Positions 7,430 to 15,318 are shown, counted from the first letter of the stretch. The stretch: 64,000 bases of DNA from Lachnospiraceae bacterium G11 (GCA_900103495.1 FMWZ01000005.1:1-64000), one strand, 5' to 3'. Notes: generated by a model not told the origin, from the letters alone. A program made the numbers and translations.

Positions 7430-8392
7430 TTAAGCAAATTCCGTCTTGAGACTTCTCTCAAACATTTCATTAATCATTTCTTTGGCATTCTTATCTTCAT
7501 AGAGAACCTGATAAACGGACTCGCAAATCGGAAGCTCAACGCCGTAGGATTTGGCGAGTTTTCTTAATGCCAGAACTGTGTAGTAACCTTCTGCAAGATC
7601 AGTGTAGGGTTCCCCTGTAACCACGCATTTTCCAAAGGTTAAGTTGTGGCTGTGAGGAGAGAAGAGAGTTGCTTCGTAATCTCCCAGGTGACAAAGTCCG
7701 TAAACGGTGCTTTCCTTGCCTCCCATGGCAACAATAAGTCTTGAAATCTCTCTGGTACATCTTGCCATCAAAGCTCCCTTAAGGGACGCAAGATCAAGAC
7801 CTTCCAGGATTCCGGCAGCGATGCCAACCACGTTCTTGGCAGCCGCTCCGATTTCATTTCCTATTAAGTCGGTTCCATAGTAGAAGCGAATGAGATCGCT
7901 GGAAAAAGCCTTTATAATCTCATCTTTCACCGCTTCATTGGTGGAATCGATAACCATGCAGTTGGGAACTCCTCTGTAGAATTCCTGTACATGTCCGGGT
8001 CCCAGCCAGACAGCCACTTCATTGCTTACGTCAAGGCCGCCTGAAGCAATCTGTGAAAGGCGTCTTCCGGTATCAATTTCGATGCCCTTCATACAAAGCA
8101 CGACTATCTTGTCCTTAAGTCCGGTTTCATCAAGCTGCTTAACAACAGCTGAAAGGGACTGGGAGCCCACGGATATGATAATGTAGTCCGCATCCTTTGC
8201 GCCCTCTATGGAGGTGGTGAGAGACAGACTTTCAGGTATTTCCATGTATTTATTTTTTCTTGTGGCCATAAGCTCCTTCATGTTCTCAGAGCTTTCTCTG
8301 CCGTAGAGTTTAACGTCATGGCCGATTTTATCGAGATACCAGGCGATGAATGTTCCCCATCGACCGCATCCCACAACAAATACTTTCTTCAT
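7430..8392 (-). CDS. gpsA: Glycerol-3-phosphate dehydrogenase [NAD(P)+]
   Basis: A 320-aa cytosolic enzyme of phospholipid precursor synthesis that reduces dihydroxyacetone phosphate to sn-glycerol 3-phosphate. The N-terminus MKKVFVVGCGRWGTFIAWYL carries a GxGxxG nucleotide-binding loop. GNEIGAAAKNVVGIAAGILE near residue 180 holds the conserved catalytic lysine region, and MARCTREISRLIVAMGG plus the GD/LGDYEATLFS stretch follow in the usual order. The start is set at 8392, where GAAAGG precedes the ATG; a longer upstream reading has no RBS. The enzyme is monocistronic and divergent from the GH13 gene. Confidence 0.88.
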   Translation of the reverse strand: MKKVFVVGCGRWGTFIAWYLDKIGHDVKLYGRESSENMKELMATRKNKYMEIPESLSLTTSIEGAKDADYIIISVGSQSLSAVVKQLDETGLKDKIVVLCMKGIEIDTGRRLSQIASGGLDVSNEVAVWLGPGHVQEFYRGVPNCMVIDSTNEAVKDEIIKAFSSDLIRFYYGTDLIGNEIGAAAKNVVGIAAGILEGLDLASLKGALMARCTREISRLIVAMGGKESTVYGLCHLGDYEATLFSPHSHNLTFGKCVVTGEPYTDLAEGYYTVLALRKLAKSYGVELPICESVYQVLYEDKNAKEMINEMFERSLKTEFA

Positions 8393-8444
8393 ATGATTTC
8401 CTTTCGTGCAAAACCCGTCAAAGCGGATTTTAAGCACACTAAAC

Positions 8445-8472
8445 ATAATACCACATCTCGTAGTAACTGCAA
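8445..8472 (-). promoter_or_regulatory. Promoter of gpsA
   Basis: On the reverse strand TTGCAG (8472-8467) and TATTAT (8450-8445) are 16 bp apart, placing the transcription start about 45 bp before the gpsA ATG at 8392. Confidence 0.5.
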
Positions 8473-8486
8473 CCACGAAAGAAAAG

Positions 8487-8566
8487 GAAAACGTTTTCGC
8501 AAAAACCATTGACTTTTAATAAATGCAATGGTTTAATCGAATTAAGGGCGTGTAAACGTTTTAACA
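8487..8566 (+). promoter_or_regulatory. Promoter with two LacI-type operators for the GH13 gene
   Basis: TTGACT (8509-8514), a 17-bp spacer and TTTAAT (8532-8537) form the promoter. The perfect palindrome GAAAACGTTTTC (8487-8498) lies just upstream of the -35 box, and an imperfect copy TGTAAACGTTTTAACA (8551-8566) lies at the expected transcription start. Both have the central ACGT of LacI/CcpA-family sites. Their centres are about 66 bp apart, so repression by looping is possible. The regulator is not in the adjacent genes; MalR-type or CcpA control is an inference. Confidence 0.7.
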
Positions 8567-8582
8567 GGAAGGATGAAACAAC

Positions 8583-10292
8583 ATGAATAAAGCTGCGATT
8601 TTCCACAGACCCCTAAGTGAATATGCCTTTGCAATAAGTGAGAATGAATACGCTTTTCGCTTGCGTACCGCAAAGGACGATCTTAAATATGTGAAGTTTG
8701 GATTTGCCGACAGAGCTACAATGACGCCAAAGTTTACCTTTGACATAAGGGAGATGGAGCGGATTTTTTCAAATAAGTATTATGACTGGTATGAAATTAC
8801 CTTAAAGTCTGACTTTGAGCGAATTGCCTACTACTTTGAACTTAATGACGGCAACGAGACCGTGTATTATTACGGCGACTGCTTTTCGGATGAATGGGAC
8901 GCGGAGCGCCCGGATTACTTCCAGTTTGCCTTCAATTTAAGGGTTGACCGCATGGAGGTTCCTGAGTGGGTTAAGGGTGCCGTTGTCTATAATATTTTCC
9001 CCGACAGTTTTGCCGACGGGGCAAGGCACATAAGCGGGGAGCCCTCAGAGACAACATATAAAGGCATCAGCTGCCGCTCCAATCTTGGGGGAACAATTAA
9101 GGGAATCACCGAAAACCTTGATTATATCAAGAATCTTGGCTTTAATGTGGTGTACCTCAATCCCTTCTTTGTGGCGGGCTGCTACCACAAATACGACCTT
9201 ATTGACTACTTCCACGTGGATCCCTGCAGAGGAACGGATGAGGATTTCAAGGAAATGGTGGACAAGGCCCATTCCATGGGCATGAGGGTTCTGATTGACG
9301 GTGTATTTAACCACACCTCAAGCGATCACGAATTCTTTAAGGATGTTTTGGAAAAAGGAAAAGCCTCTCAGTATTTCGACTGCTACTACGAACTTGGAAG
9401 TGACAGTCCCAAATTCCCCGGGCACCATGAAATGCCGCAGTATACCTGCTTTGCATATGTGGCTCATATGCCAAAAACCAATACCGCTAATCCCTTCCTA
9501 AAGGATTATTTCTGTAAGGTTGGAAAGTACTGGATTGAAACGTTTGATGTGGACGGCTGGAGACTTGACGTTGCTAACGAAGTAGATGATGCGTTTTTAC
9601 GAGCATTCAGGGATGCGGTTAAGTCTGTGAAAAAGGAAGCCATCGTTCTCGGGGAAATCTGGGAGAATGCTTCTCACTACGTAAATGGCCACATGATGGA
9701 AGGGGCCATGAATTATGATTTCAGGCGTTATTTAATGCAGTATATCGCGAAGGAATCCATTGATACCCAGGAGTTTGGGGCAAGAATCGAGAACATGCTT
9801 CTTCGCTATCCCAGGCAGGCAGCCTACTCGCAGCTTAACCTTCTTGACAGCCATGATGTCAGCAGATTCTACTCCGTGTGTGATGAGAATCTTGATAAGA
9901 TGGAACAGGCGGTGCTTTTACTTCTGACCTTCCCCGGAATGCCAAGCATCTTCTATGGGGATGAACAGGGACTTACAGGCATCACTGAGCCCGAGTACAG
10001 AAGGCCCATGATCTTTGAGGATAAGCATCCTCTTTTTGAAATCTATAAGAAGCTTCTGGCCTTAAGAAACGACAACAAAGCCTTCGGCCACGGAAACTTC
10101 AGAACCGTTATTGCAAAGAACGGTCTGTACGGCTTTGAGAGAAATTTCGGAAACGAAAGCATCAGGGTATTTATAAACGGGACAGACGCCGCAAAAATCC
10201 CCGATTTCAAGGGTGATGTCATTTTAAGTAAGAACCTTTCGGGAGATGAACTTAAATCATTTGGCTATGCAGTAATAAAAAACACAAAATAA
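8583..10292 (+). CDS. Alpha-glycosidase GH13 (neopullulanase/cyclomaltodextrinase type)
   Basis: A 569-aa enzyme with an N-terminal CBM34-like beta domain (residues 1-125) and a GH13 barrel. The four conserved regions are visible: LIDGVFNH, GWRLDVANE with nucleophile D329, VLGEIWE with acid/base E358, and LLDSHD with D425. The N-terminal domain and size fit GH13_20 enzymes that hydrolyse cyclodextrins, pullulan or maltodextrins. No signal peptide is present, so it would act on imported maltodextrins. Start ATG 8583 follows AGGAAGG. It is a single-gene transcription unit under two LacI-type operators. Confidence 0.85.
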   Translation: MNKAAIFHRPLSEYAFAISENEYAFRLRTAKDDLKYVKFGFADRATMTPKFTFDIREMERIFSNKYYDWYEITLKSDFERIAYYFELNDGNETVYYYGDCFSDEWDAERPDYFQFAFNLRVDRMEVPEWVKGAVVYNIFPDSFADGARHISGEPSETTYKGISCRSNLGGTIKGITENLDYIKNLGFNVVYLNPFFVAGCYHKYDLIDYFHVDPCRGTDEDFKEMVDKAHSMGMRVLIDGVFNHTSSDHEFFKDVLEKGKASQYFDCYYELGSDSPKFPGHHEMPQYTCFAYVAHMPKTNTANPFLKDYFCKVGKYWIETFDVDGWRLDVANEVDDAFLRAFRDAVKSVKKEAIVLGEIWENASHYVNGHMMEGAMNYDFRRYLMQYIAKESIDTQEFGARIENMLLRYPRQAAYSQLNLLDSHDVSRFYSVCDENLDKMEQAVLLLLTFPGMPSIFYGDEQGLTGITEPEYRRPMIFEDKHPLFEIYKKLLALRNDNKAFGHGNFRTVIAKNGLYGFERNFGNESIRVFINGTDAAKIPDFKGDVILSKNLSGDELKSFGYAVIKNTK

Positions 10293-10304
10293 TGTAAAAT
10301 TTTC

Positions 10305-10333
10305 TTGCACTTTCACCATATTTTGCGCATAAT
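10305..10333 (+). promoter_or_regulatory. Promoter upstream of the thiM leader
   Basis: TTGCAC (10305-10310), a 17-bp spacer and CATAAT (10328-10333) predict a start near 10340. The transcript would meet an intrinsic terminator at 10369-10403 before reaching thiM at 10424. Confidence 0.55.
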
Positions 10334-10357
10334 TAAATTTGGTGGGGGCAGATAATT

Positions 10358-10390
10358 ATGTATTTAATGGGACGCTCAATCCGGGATTGA
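10358..10390 (+). CDS. Possible leader peptide in front of thiM
   Basis: A 10-codon ORF (MYLMGRSIRD) starts at ATG 10358 behind the G-rich stretch GGTGGGGG (10341-10348) and ends inside the terminator hairpin, so a translating ribosome would disturb the stem. It could also be chance. The composition gives no clear hint of amino-acid sensing. Confidence 0.25.
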   Translation: MYLMGRSIRD

Positions 10391-10403
10391 ACGTCCCTTT
10401 TTT
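10369..10403 (+). terminator. Intrinsic terminator in the thiM leader
   Basis: GGGACGCTCAAT (10369-10380) pairs with ATTGAACGTCCC (10386-10397) with one mismatch around CCGGG, followed by six T. It may simply end the GH13 transcript, but because a promoter lies upstream of it, it may also attenuate thiM. Confidence 0.8.
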
Positions 10404-10423
10404 ACTGCCTCGAAGGGGAGTAT

Positions 10424-11152
10424 ATGAACCAGGTCAGAAACAAACGTCCATTAATTTACATGATAACCAACGATGTGTCTCGAGAGGTATGCACCAACAT
10501 CATCCTGGCAGCGGGAGGATGTGTTATTTGCTCGGAATCATCTGAAGAAATCGATGAAATTTTAAATCTTGCGGACGGATTATATCTTGATATAGGAATG
10601 CCCACCATGGATAAGGCGGAGCTTATGAAGCGGGCCCTAAGACTTGCTTCCCAAAGGGGAATCCCTGTGATTTTGGACCCTGTGGGAGTTGGAGCATCGG
10701 GCTTCAGACGCAACCTTGTTAACGAACTTCTCCTTATCGGAGGAATAACCTGCATCAGAGGTAACGTTGGCGAAATCGGCGCTTTATGTCACCGACGTGT
10801 GGTTTACAACGGCAGCGAAACCTCCAGAATCTCTTTGACAGATGAGGAACTTATGGCTCTTTCCGAAAGAACCGGAGCCATGATTCTTGTGGGAGGCAAA
10901 ACTGACCGCCTTGTCTGGAAAGATCAGGTGGTGGAGAAGCCCGGTGGAGGCAGGATTTTTACCAGATTATCAGGAGGCGGATGCCTGCAGGCAGCCTTCC
11001 TTGCAACGGTTATCGCATCTTTTGAGGACCGCTGGGAGGGCCTGAAAAAGGGCGTTGACCTGTTCAACTTCGCAGGTAGAATAGCCGCAAAGGAAGCCGG
11101 CGGAGTAGGCAGCTTCCCCGTGGCCTTCATGGATACTATCGGAGAGACGTAA
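10424..11152 (+). CDS. thiM: Hydroxyethylthiazole kinase ThiM
   Basis: A 242-aa ribokinase-fold kinase that phosphorylates the thiazole alcohol salvaged for thiamine synthesis. The protein begins with PLIYMITNDVSREVC, then has GLYLDIGMPT, VILDPVGVGASGFR near residue 83, and CIRGNVGEIGAL near residue 108, all typical of ThiM. The C-terminal anion hole reads LSGGGCLQAAF and keeps the catalytic cysteine, although GGGC replaces the usual GTGC or GSGC. No TPP riboswitch or other thi genes are nearby, suggesting a salvage-only role. Confidence 0.8.
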   Translation: MNQVRNKRPLIYMITNDVSREVCTNIILAAGGCVICSESSEEIDEILNLADGLYLDIGMPTMDKAELMKRALRLASQRGIPVILDPVGVGASGFRRNLVNELLLIGGITCIRGNVGEIGALCHRRVVYNGSETSRISLTDEELMALSERTGAMILVGGKTDRLVWKDQVVEKPGGGRIFTRLSGGGCLQAAFLATVIASFEDRWEGLKKGVDLFNFAGRIAAKEAGGVGSFPVAFMDTIGET

Positions 11153-11185
11153 ATGGTGTATAATCATAGCAAGGAGGATAGCAGT

Positions 11186-13498
11186 ATGGATATTGCAAAA
11201 GTTCTTGCCGAATACGATGCCCTTGAGGCCACCCACGATTTTGAAGCCATCAATAATTTCCTTGACGAGAAACTTGCCGAGGCAAAGGCAGAAGGGGACA
11301 CCTCAAGTGCAATTACCTTATATAATGAAATAATCGGTTTCAACAGGGAGATCAGCGACTACGCCAAGTCCATAACTGCCTGCAGAGACCTTCTTATAAC
11401 CTTGGAAGAGGCGGGGCTTAACGGCACGGTTTCCTATGCAACCTGCCTTCTTAATATTGCCAACGCCTGCAGAGCTGCAGGTCTTTTACAGGAATCCATG
11501 GCCTATTACAATGAGACTCTTCGTATCTACGACGAGAATCTGGAGCCCACGGATTTTTCTTATGCGCCTCTTTACAACAACCTTGCTCTTCTGTTCCAGG
11601 AGATGGGGGATTTTGAGAGTGCATCGGGAACCTTGAGAAAAGCGTTATCTCTCGCATTGTCGCAACCGGGAGAGGATATTAAAGTTGCCATAAGCCATAC
11701 CAACCTTGCCATGTCTTTACTGAAAAACGGCGAGTATGGAGAGGCCATGGACAATCTCACGGAGGCTTTCAAGATATTTGACTCAAAGCCTGAGCCGGAC
11801 TATCACTATGGGGCAGCCCTTTCTGCAATGGCTGAGGCCAAGTACGTTACCGGCGAATTCGAGGAATCTGCCGAGTATTACGAGAGAGCCCTCAAAGAAA
11901 TCAGGAAAAACACAGGCTATTCGCAGGCCTATGACATAACCCTTGCAAACCTTCATCAGGCTTCCGAGAAGGCCATGGAGGCCAAAAAGAATGAGGCCGC
12001 CAAGAAGGGTGAAGAGTACAAGGGCATAAAGGGATTGGAGCTTTCGAAGGCTTTTTACGAAGAATACGGAAAGCCCATGATTGAGGCAAAATTCCCTCTC
12101 TACAAAGATTTAATTGCGGTGGGTCTTTGCGGAGAAGGCTCAGAATGCCTGGGTTATGATGACGACGCATCGACAGACCACGATTTTGGACCGGGATTTA
12201 TCATGTGGCTTCCGGAACCTATATATGACGAAATCGGAGAGGAGCTCCAGGCAGCTTATGAGGAGCTTCCCATAAGATATAAAGGCTATACCAGACTTAC
12301 CACCAGAGAGGCCGGAAGGAGAGTCGGCGTTTTTGAAATAACTGAATGGTACGCCAAAATCCTTGGCATGGACATAAGGGATGAGCGCGGGGATATCAAC
12401 TACGTTGAGAACTACCTTTGGATGGCACTGGAGGACTGTAACCTTAACAAGGCCACAAACGGAGAAGTCTTCGTTGATTCTTATGGAGAATTTAGTAAAA
12501 TCAGAAAGATTCTCCTTAGCTATTATCCCGACTCGGTCTGGAGAAAGAAGATAGCTACGGAGCTTACGAAGGTTTCCCAGTACGGACAGTACAATTATGA
12601 GCGCGTATCGGAAAGAGGAGACAAGGTTTCGGCGGCTCTTTGCCTAGGAAGTTTCATAGAGCACACCATGAAGCTTGTGTACCTCTTAAACAGGCAGTAT
12701 GCTCCCATTTATAAGTGGCTTTCAAAGGGCATGGAGAAGCAGGATATTTTCATTAAAAGTAACCTTGAGAAGATATCGGAGAACCTTAACGATTTTACCG
12801 GAAATAAAAAGCTGATCGAAGAAATCGCATTGGATATAGTGGGTAAGCTCAAAAATCTCGGGCTTTCCGAATTAAATGACTCCTATCTGGCCCACCATGA
12901 CGTGATTTCAGGGGCAGATACAAAGGCAGATCTCGTGAACACCATCGTAAGGTTGGAGTGGGTGGCTTTTGACAAAGCTCATAATGAGGGAGGAAGGGCC
13001 GACTGCCAGGACAACTGGACCACCTTTGAGATAATGAGAAAGAGCCAGTATCTGACATGGACAGAGGACATGCTTGAAAGCTATATCGCTGATTTTAAGG
13101 CGGCCAATGCAGCGGGGTGGAATCTGATTGCCGAGAAATACGGTCGAATGGAGGAAAGCACCGCTCCCGAAAGATGGAACGAGATCAAGGACAGCTTCCC
13201 GCCCATAAGTGATGAGAAGAAGGCCATAATTGAGTCCATCGTGCAGATTCAGGTGGGAATGATGGAGGATTTTGCAAGGGAGTTTCCCGATGCCGCTTCG
13301 AATGCCCGCTCCATCCACACATCGGAGGATACGGAGTACAACACCTCCTATGAAACCTACCTTCGCGGAGAACTTTCAACCTACTCCGACGAGACCCTTG
13401 TATTATATGGAAGGTTTATCGCAGGCCTAGCCGCAGAAGGCAAGAACCTGGCGAAGATGATAATTACCAATACGGCTAAGCTTATGCAAGATGCATAA
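11186..13498 (+). CDS. TPR protein with DUF4037 nucleotidyltransferase-like and DUF4125 domains
   Basis: A 770-aa cytosolic protein. Residues 1-270 are tetratricopeptide-like helical repeats (for example NLALLFQEMGDFESASGTLR). Near residue 310, AVGLCGEGSECLGYDDDAS-type residues with TDHDFGPG look like the GS...DxD active-site region of nucleotidyltransferases, as in DUF4037. The C-terminal part with RLEWVAFDKAHNEGGRADCQ and ETF-like FEIMRKSQYLTW matches DUF4125. The start is set at ATG 11186, 9 nt after AAGGAGG; an ATG at 11153 lacks an RBS. Its function is unknown; the domain pair suggests sensing through protein-protein contacts coupled to nucleotide transfer. Confidence 0.75.
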   Translation: MDIAKVLAEYDALEATHDFEAINNFLDEKLAEAKAEGDTSSAITLYNEIIGFNREISDYAKSITACRDLLITLEEAGLNGTVSYATCLLNIANACRAAGLLQESMAYYNETLRIYDENLEPTDFSYAPLYNNLALLFQEMGDFESASGTLRKALSLALSQPGEDIKVAISHTNLAMSLLKNGEYGEAMDNLTEAFKIFDSKPEPDYHYGAALSAMAEAKYVTGEFEESAEYYERALKEIRKNTGYSQAYDITLANLHQASEKAMEAKKNEAAKKGEEYKGIKGLELSKAFYEEYGKPMIEAKFPLYKDLIAVGLCGEGSECLGYDDDASTDHDFGPGFIMWLPEPIYDEIGEELQAAYEELPIRYKGYTRLTTREAGRRVGVFEITEWYAKILGMDIRDERGDINYVENYLWMALEDCNLNKATNGEVFVDSYGEFSKIRKILLSYYPDSVWRKKIATELTKVSQYGQYNYERVSERGDKVSAALCLGSFIEHTMKLVYLLNRQYAPIYKWLSKGMEKQDIFIKSNLEKISENLNDFTGNKKLIEEIALDIVGKLKNLGLSELNDSYLAHHDVISGADTKADLVNTIVRLEWVAFDKAHNEGGRADCQDNWTTFEIMRKSQYLTWTEDMLESYIADFKAANAAGWNLIAEKYGRMEESTAPERWNEIKDSFPPISDEKKAIIESIVQIQVGMMEDFAREFPDAASNARSIHTSEDTEYNTSYETYLRGELSTYSDETLVLYGRFIAGLAAEGKNLAKMIITNTAKLMQDA

Positions 13499-13571
13499 AA
13501 AATTGAATAATTCTCCTTGAAATATTATGAAAAAAATATCATGATTTTTTCAAAAATAGGGGTTAAGATAC

Positions 13572-13621
13572 TACATGTTGTGTCCGATATATAAAATGTA
13601 ATCAAAATATAGCAACATGTA
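13572..13621. promoter_or_regulatory. Spaced inverted repeat upstream of the 52-aa gene
   Basis: TACATGTTG (13572-13580) and CAACATGTA (13613-13621) are perfect 9-bp inverted copies separated by 32 bp of AT-rich DNA. They sit in the region where the promoter of the gene at 13660 is expected and may be an operator. Confidence 0.4.
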
Positions 13622-13659
13622 ACCAAGGAACCGGTCTCGTATATCAAGGAGGATAAATT

Positions 13660-13818
13660 ATGAGTGGCGTATTGATGGAGTATCGGGAAGCGTTCCGCAT
13701 GTATCCCATATATAAAGACTTTCAGGAGAAGGCAAGGAGCGACGAGTCCCAGACCAAGAAGCTCAACGAAGAAAACAACGAGTTCGATAAGCTTTTGAAA
13801 GAGATAATACACAACTAG
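13660..13818 (+). CDS. Small hypothetical protein, 52 aa
   Basis: An unrecognised 52-codon ORF, MSGVLMEYREAFRMYPIY..., with an ideal AAGGAGG ribosome binding site 7 nt before ATG and an intrinsic terminator immediately after the stop. The product is charged and predicted largely helical, with a Lys/Glu/Asn-rich second half (residues 20-50) that could form a short coiled coil. It has no membrane segment or cysteine. The strong start and stop signals argue that it is a real gene; its function cannot be assigned. Confidence 0.7.
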   Translation: MSGVLMEYREAFRMYPIYKDFQEKARSDESQTKKLNEENNEFDKLLKEIIHN

Positions 13819-13847
13819 AAATGCTGCGACATAGTTCGCAGCATTTT
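13819..13847 (+). terminator. Terminator of the 52-aa gene
   Basis: AAATGCTGCGA (13819-13829) pairs with TCGCAGCATTT (13836-13846), followed by further T residues. It begins right after the TAG at 13816-13818. Confidence 0.8.
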
Positions 13848-13867
13848 TAGTTGTGTATTTAGAGGAT

Positions 13868-13934
13868 GTGCAGAATGGGGACAGGCCCAAACTGCACACG
13901 AAGCGTGCAATTTGGGCCTGTCCCCATTCTGCAC
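13868..13934. repeat. GTGCA-type palindromic repeat, copy 2
   Basis: Two 30-nt arms, 13868-13897 and 13905-13934, are inverted copies with one mismatch around a 7-nt loop. Each begins GTGCA and ends TGCAC and contains the core TGGGGACAGGCCCA or its complement. Copy 1 is at 6529-6590. Both copies lie between genes. Confidence 0.85.
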
Positions 13935-14036
13935 GTCCGACAATCTGTAGCATTTTAGACTTTACGTAAGGCCTACAAAGGATATAGAATAGAAGCAGAG
14001 GGCTATTAATCTACCAGTTTAGGAGGGAATTTAGAA

Positions 14037-14276
14037 ATGAAATTATCAAACATTGATCAGGTTAATGAGTTTTTGAATGTAGTTAAAGAATGTAAGGGTG
14101 ATGTATATCTCACATCTCCTCAGGGTGACAAGTTTAACCTTAAGTCCAACTTCAGCCAGTACATCGCAATGGGCGCACTTCTTGGCAACCATGGTGATGA
14201 CTTAGAGCTTTGGTGCGACGACAAGGAAGATGAAGCAAGATTCTTAAACTTCTTCAATAAGCACCCCGAAGTATAA
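14037..14276 (+). CDS. Small conserved protein, possibly HPr-like fold
   Basis: A 79-aa protein with a strong AGGAGGG ribosome binding site and its own terminator. It begins MKLSNIDQVNEFLNVV and contains CKGDVYLTSPQGDKFNLKSN and HGDDLELWCDDKEDEARFL. The pattern of strands and helices, with NLKS in the middle and an acidic DDKEDEAR near the end, resembles HPr/PtsH, but the phosphorylatable histidine near position 15 of HPr is absent, so it could not carry phosphate in the PTS. An HPr-like fold is an inference from the sequence pattern only. Confidence 0.6.
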   Translation: MKLSNIDQVNEFLNVVKECKGDVYLTSPQGDKFNLKSNFSQYIAMGALLGNHGDDLELWCDDKEDEARFLNFFNKHPEV

Positions 14277-14287
14277 TAAGAAAAGTT

Positions 14288-14314
14288 AAGCGCCGCTGAT
14301 GCGGCGCTTTTTTT
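14288..14314. terminator. Terminator shared by 14037 gene and araC-type gene
   Basis: GCGCCGC-TGAT-GCGGCGC (14290-14307) is followed by seven T and preceded by AA, and lies between convergent genes. The same 18-nt core recurs at 22325-22342. Confidence 0.88.
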
Positions 14315-15173
14315 ATACCTCTGAGGATCTGTAGCTCTGGGGAGAGAGTCCGTAGGTTTGTTTAAATACTCTCGCAAAATTCCCGGAGTCGTCATAGCCC
14401 ACTGCTTCGGCAATCTCCGCCACACTCATATCGGTGGATTTAAGAATTCTGGCGGCTTCCGAAAGCTTGTGTCTTATAAGGTACTGCTGGGGAGTGACGT
14501 TTAACTTCTTTTTAAAGAGAGAAGTAAGGTAGGACCGGTTAATCCCTACGTAGTTGGCAATATCCCCAACCTTAATGGTCTTATAGTTAATCTTTATATA
14601 CTGGAGAGCGTAGTCTACATACGCGTCTGCTGAATAGTCATAGGAACCGTCAGCGTTTCTTGCTGATGCCTGAGTTTCTATTAACATTGAGAGAATCTCA
14701 TAAAGATATGCCACTCTCTTTATCTCATTTGCCATGGTCAGATGGTTGTCATCAAGGATACTCTGGATAAGGGGAGCGTAAGATTCGGTGGGAATCGTTG
14801 AGTGAACCACCGGTGTTTCTGCGGAAAGACAGGCGTTTGTAAGGTAGGTGTCAGCCATCTCTCCGTCAAATGTAACCCACATGTATGTCCAGGGCTTTTC
14901 CATGTCGGCAAAGTACTTGATTGCAGCTCCCTTGGGAATTAGAAAGATATCATTTTTCTTTATGGAGTATTCTTTGCCGTTTACTATAAGAACCCCTTTG
15001 CCGTCTGTGACAAAATGCAAATGGTTTTCGTTGGGAATCTTATGGTCATAGGTATAGCCGGGAGGACATTTTTGCATACCGCAGTGAACCAGATACAAGT
15101 CGTTTGTCTGGCGCTTAATATTGCGAAGGCATTTGAATCCCGCCACATTTTTGTAAGTAGTTTCCCTTTCCAT
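14313..15173 (-). CDS. AraC-family transcriptional regulator (RafR/MsmR type)
   Basis: A 286-aa regulator with an N-terminal cupin-like sugar-binding domain (residues 20-150, including GKGVLIVNGKEYSIKKND) and two C-terminal helix-turn-helix motifs (VGDIANYVGINRSYLTSLF and VAEIAEAVGYDDSGNFARVF). The last segment TYGLSPQSYR is the usual AraC end. The start is set at ATG 15173, 8 nt after GGGGAGG; the longer TTG start has no separate RBS. It is divergent from the alpha-galactoside ABC operon, and an 11-bp direct repeat with 21-bp period lies between them, so it most likely activates that operon when bound to an alpha-galactoside. Confidence 0.85.
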   Translation of the reverse strand: MERETTYKNVAGFKCLRNIKRQTNDLYLVHCGMQKCPPGYTYDHKIPNENHLHFVTDGKGVLIVNGKEYSIKKNDIFLIPKGAAIKYFADMEKPWTYMWVTFDGEMADTYLTNACLSAETPVVHSTIPTESYAPLIQSILDDNHLTMANEIKRVAYLYEILSMLIETQASARNADGSYDYSADAYVDYALQYIKINYKTIKVGDIANYVGINRSYLTSLFKKKLNVTPQQYLIRHKLSEAARILKSTDMSVAEIAEAVGYDDSGNFARVFKQTYGLSPQSYRSSEV

Positions 15174-15252
15174 TCCTATACACCTCCCCAATATTTTAAC
15201 ACAGAAAATACCCTATTACATAATATGAAAAAACTGAAACAAAAATACAAGC

Positions 15253-15318
15253 ATTTAACATTTTGATAACACTATTTAACATTTCAACATGGTTATTTGT
15301 GCAATATGTAGGTAAAAT
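15253..15318 (+). promoter_or_regulatory. AraC-type direct-repeat operator and weak promoter
   Basis: ATTTAACATTT occurs at 15253-15263 and again at 15274-15284, exactly 21 bp apart, so on the same face of the helix. A TAAAAT -10 box (15313-15318) lies downstream; the -35 position (15290-15295, TGGTTA) is poor. This is the layout expected for an AraC-family activator binding next to a weak -35. Confidence 0.6.

Noticed and set aside
10334-10423. TPP riboswitch before thiM
   Set aside because: The leader is only about 90 nt, has a terminator and lacks the conserved CTGAGA-type core.
13525-13953. 142-codon minus-strand ORF
   Set aside because: It spans the palindromic repeat, a terminator and the 52-aa gene, and has no RBS. 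It is a by-product of the repeat.
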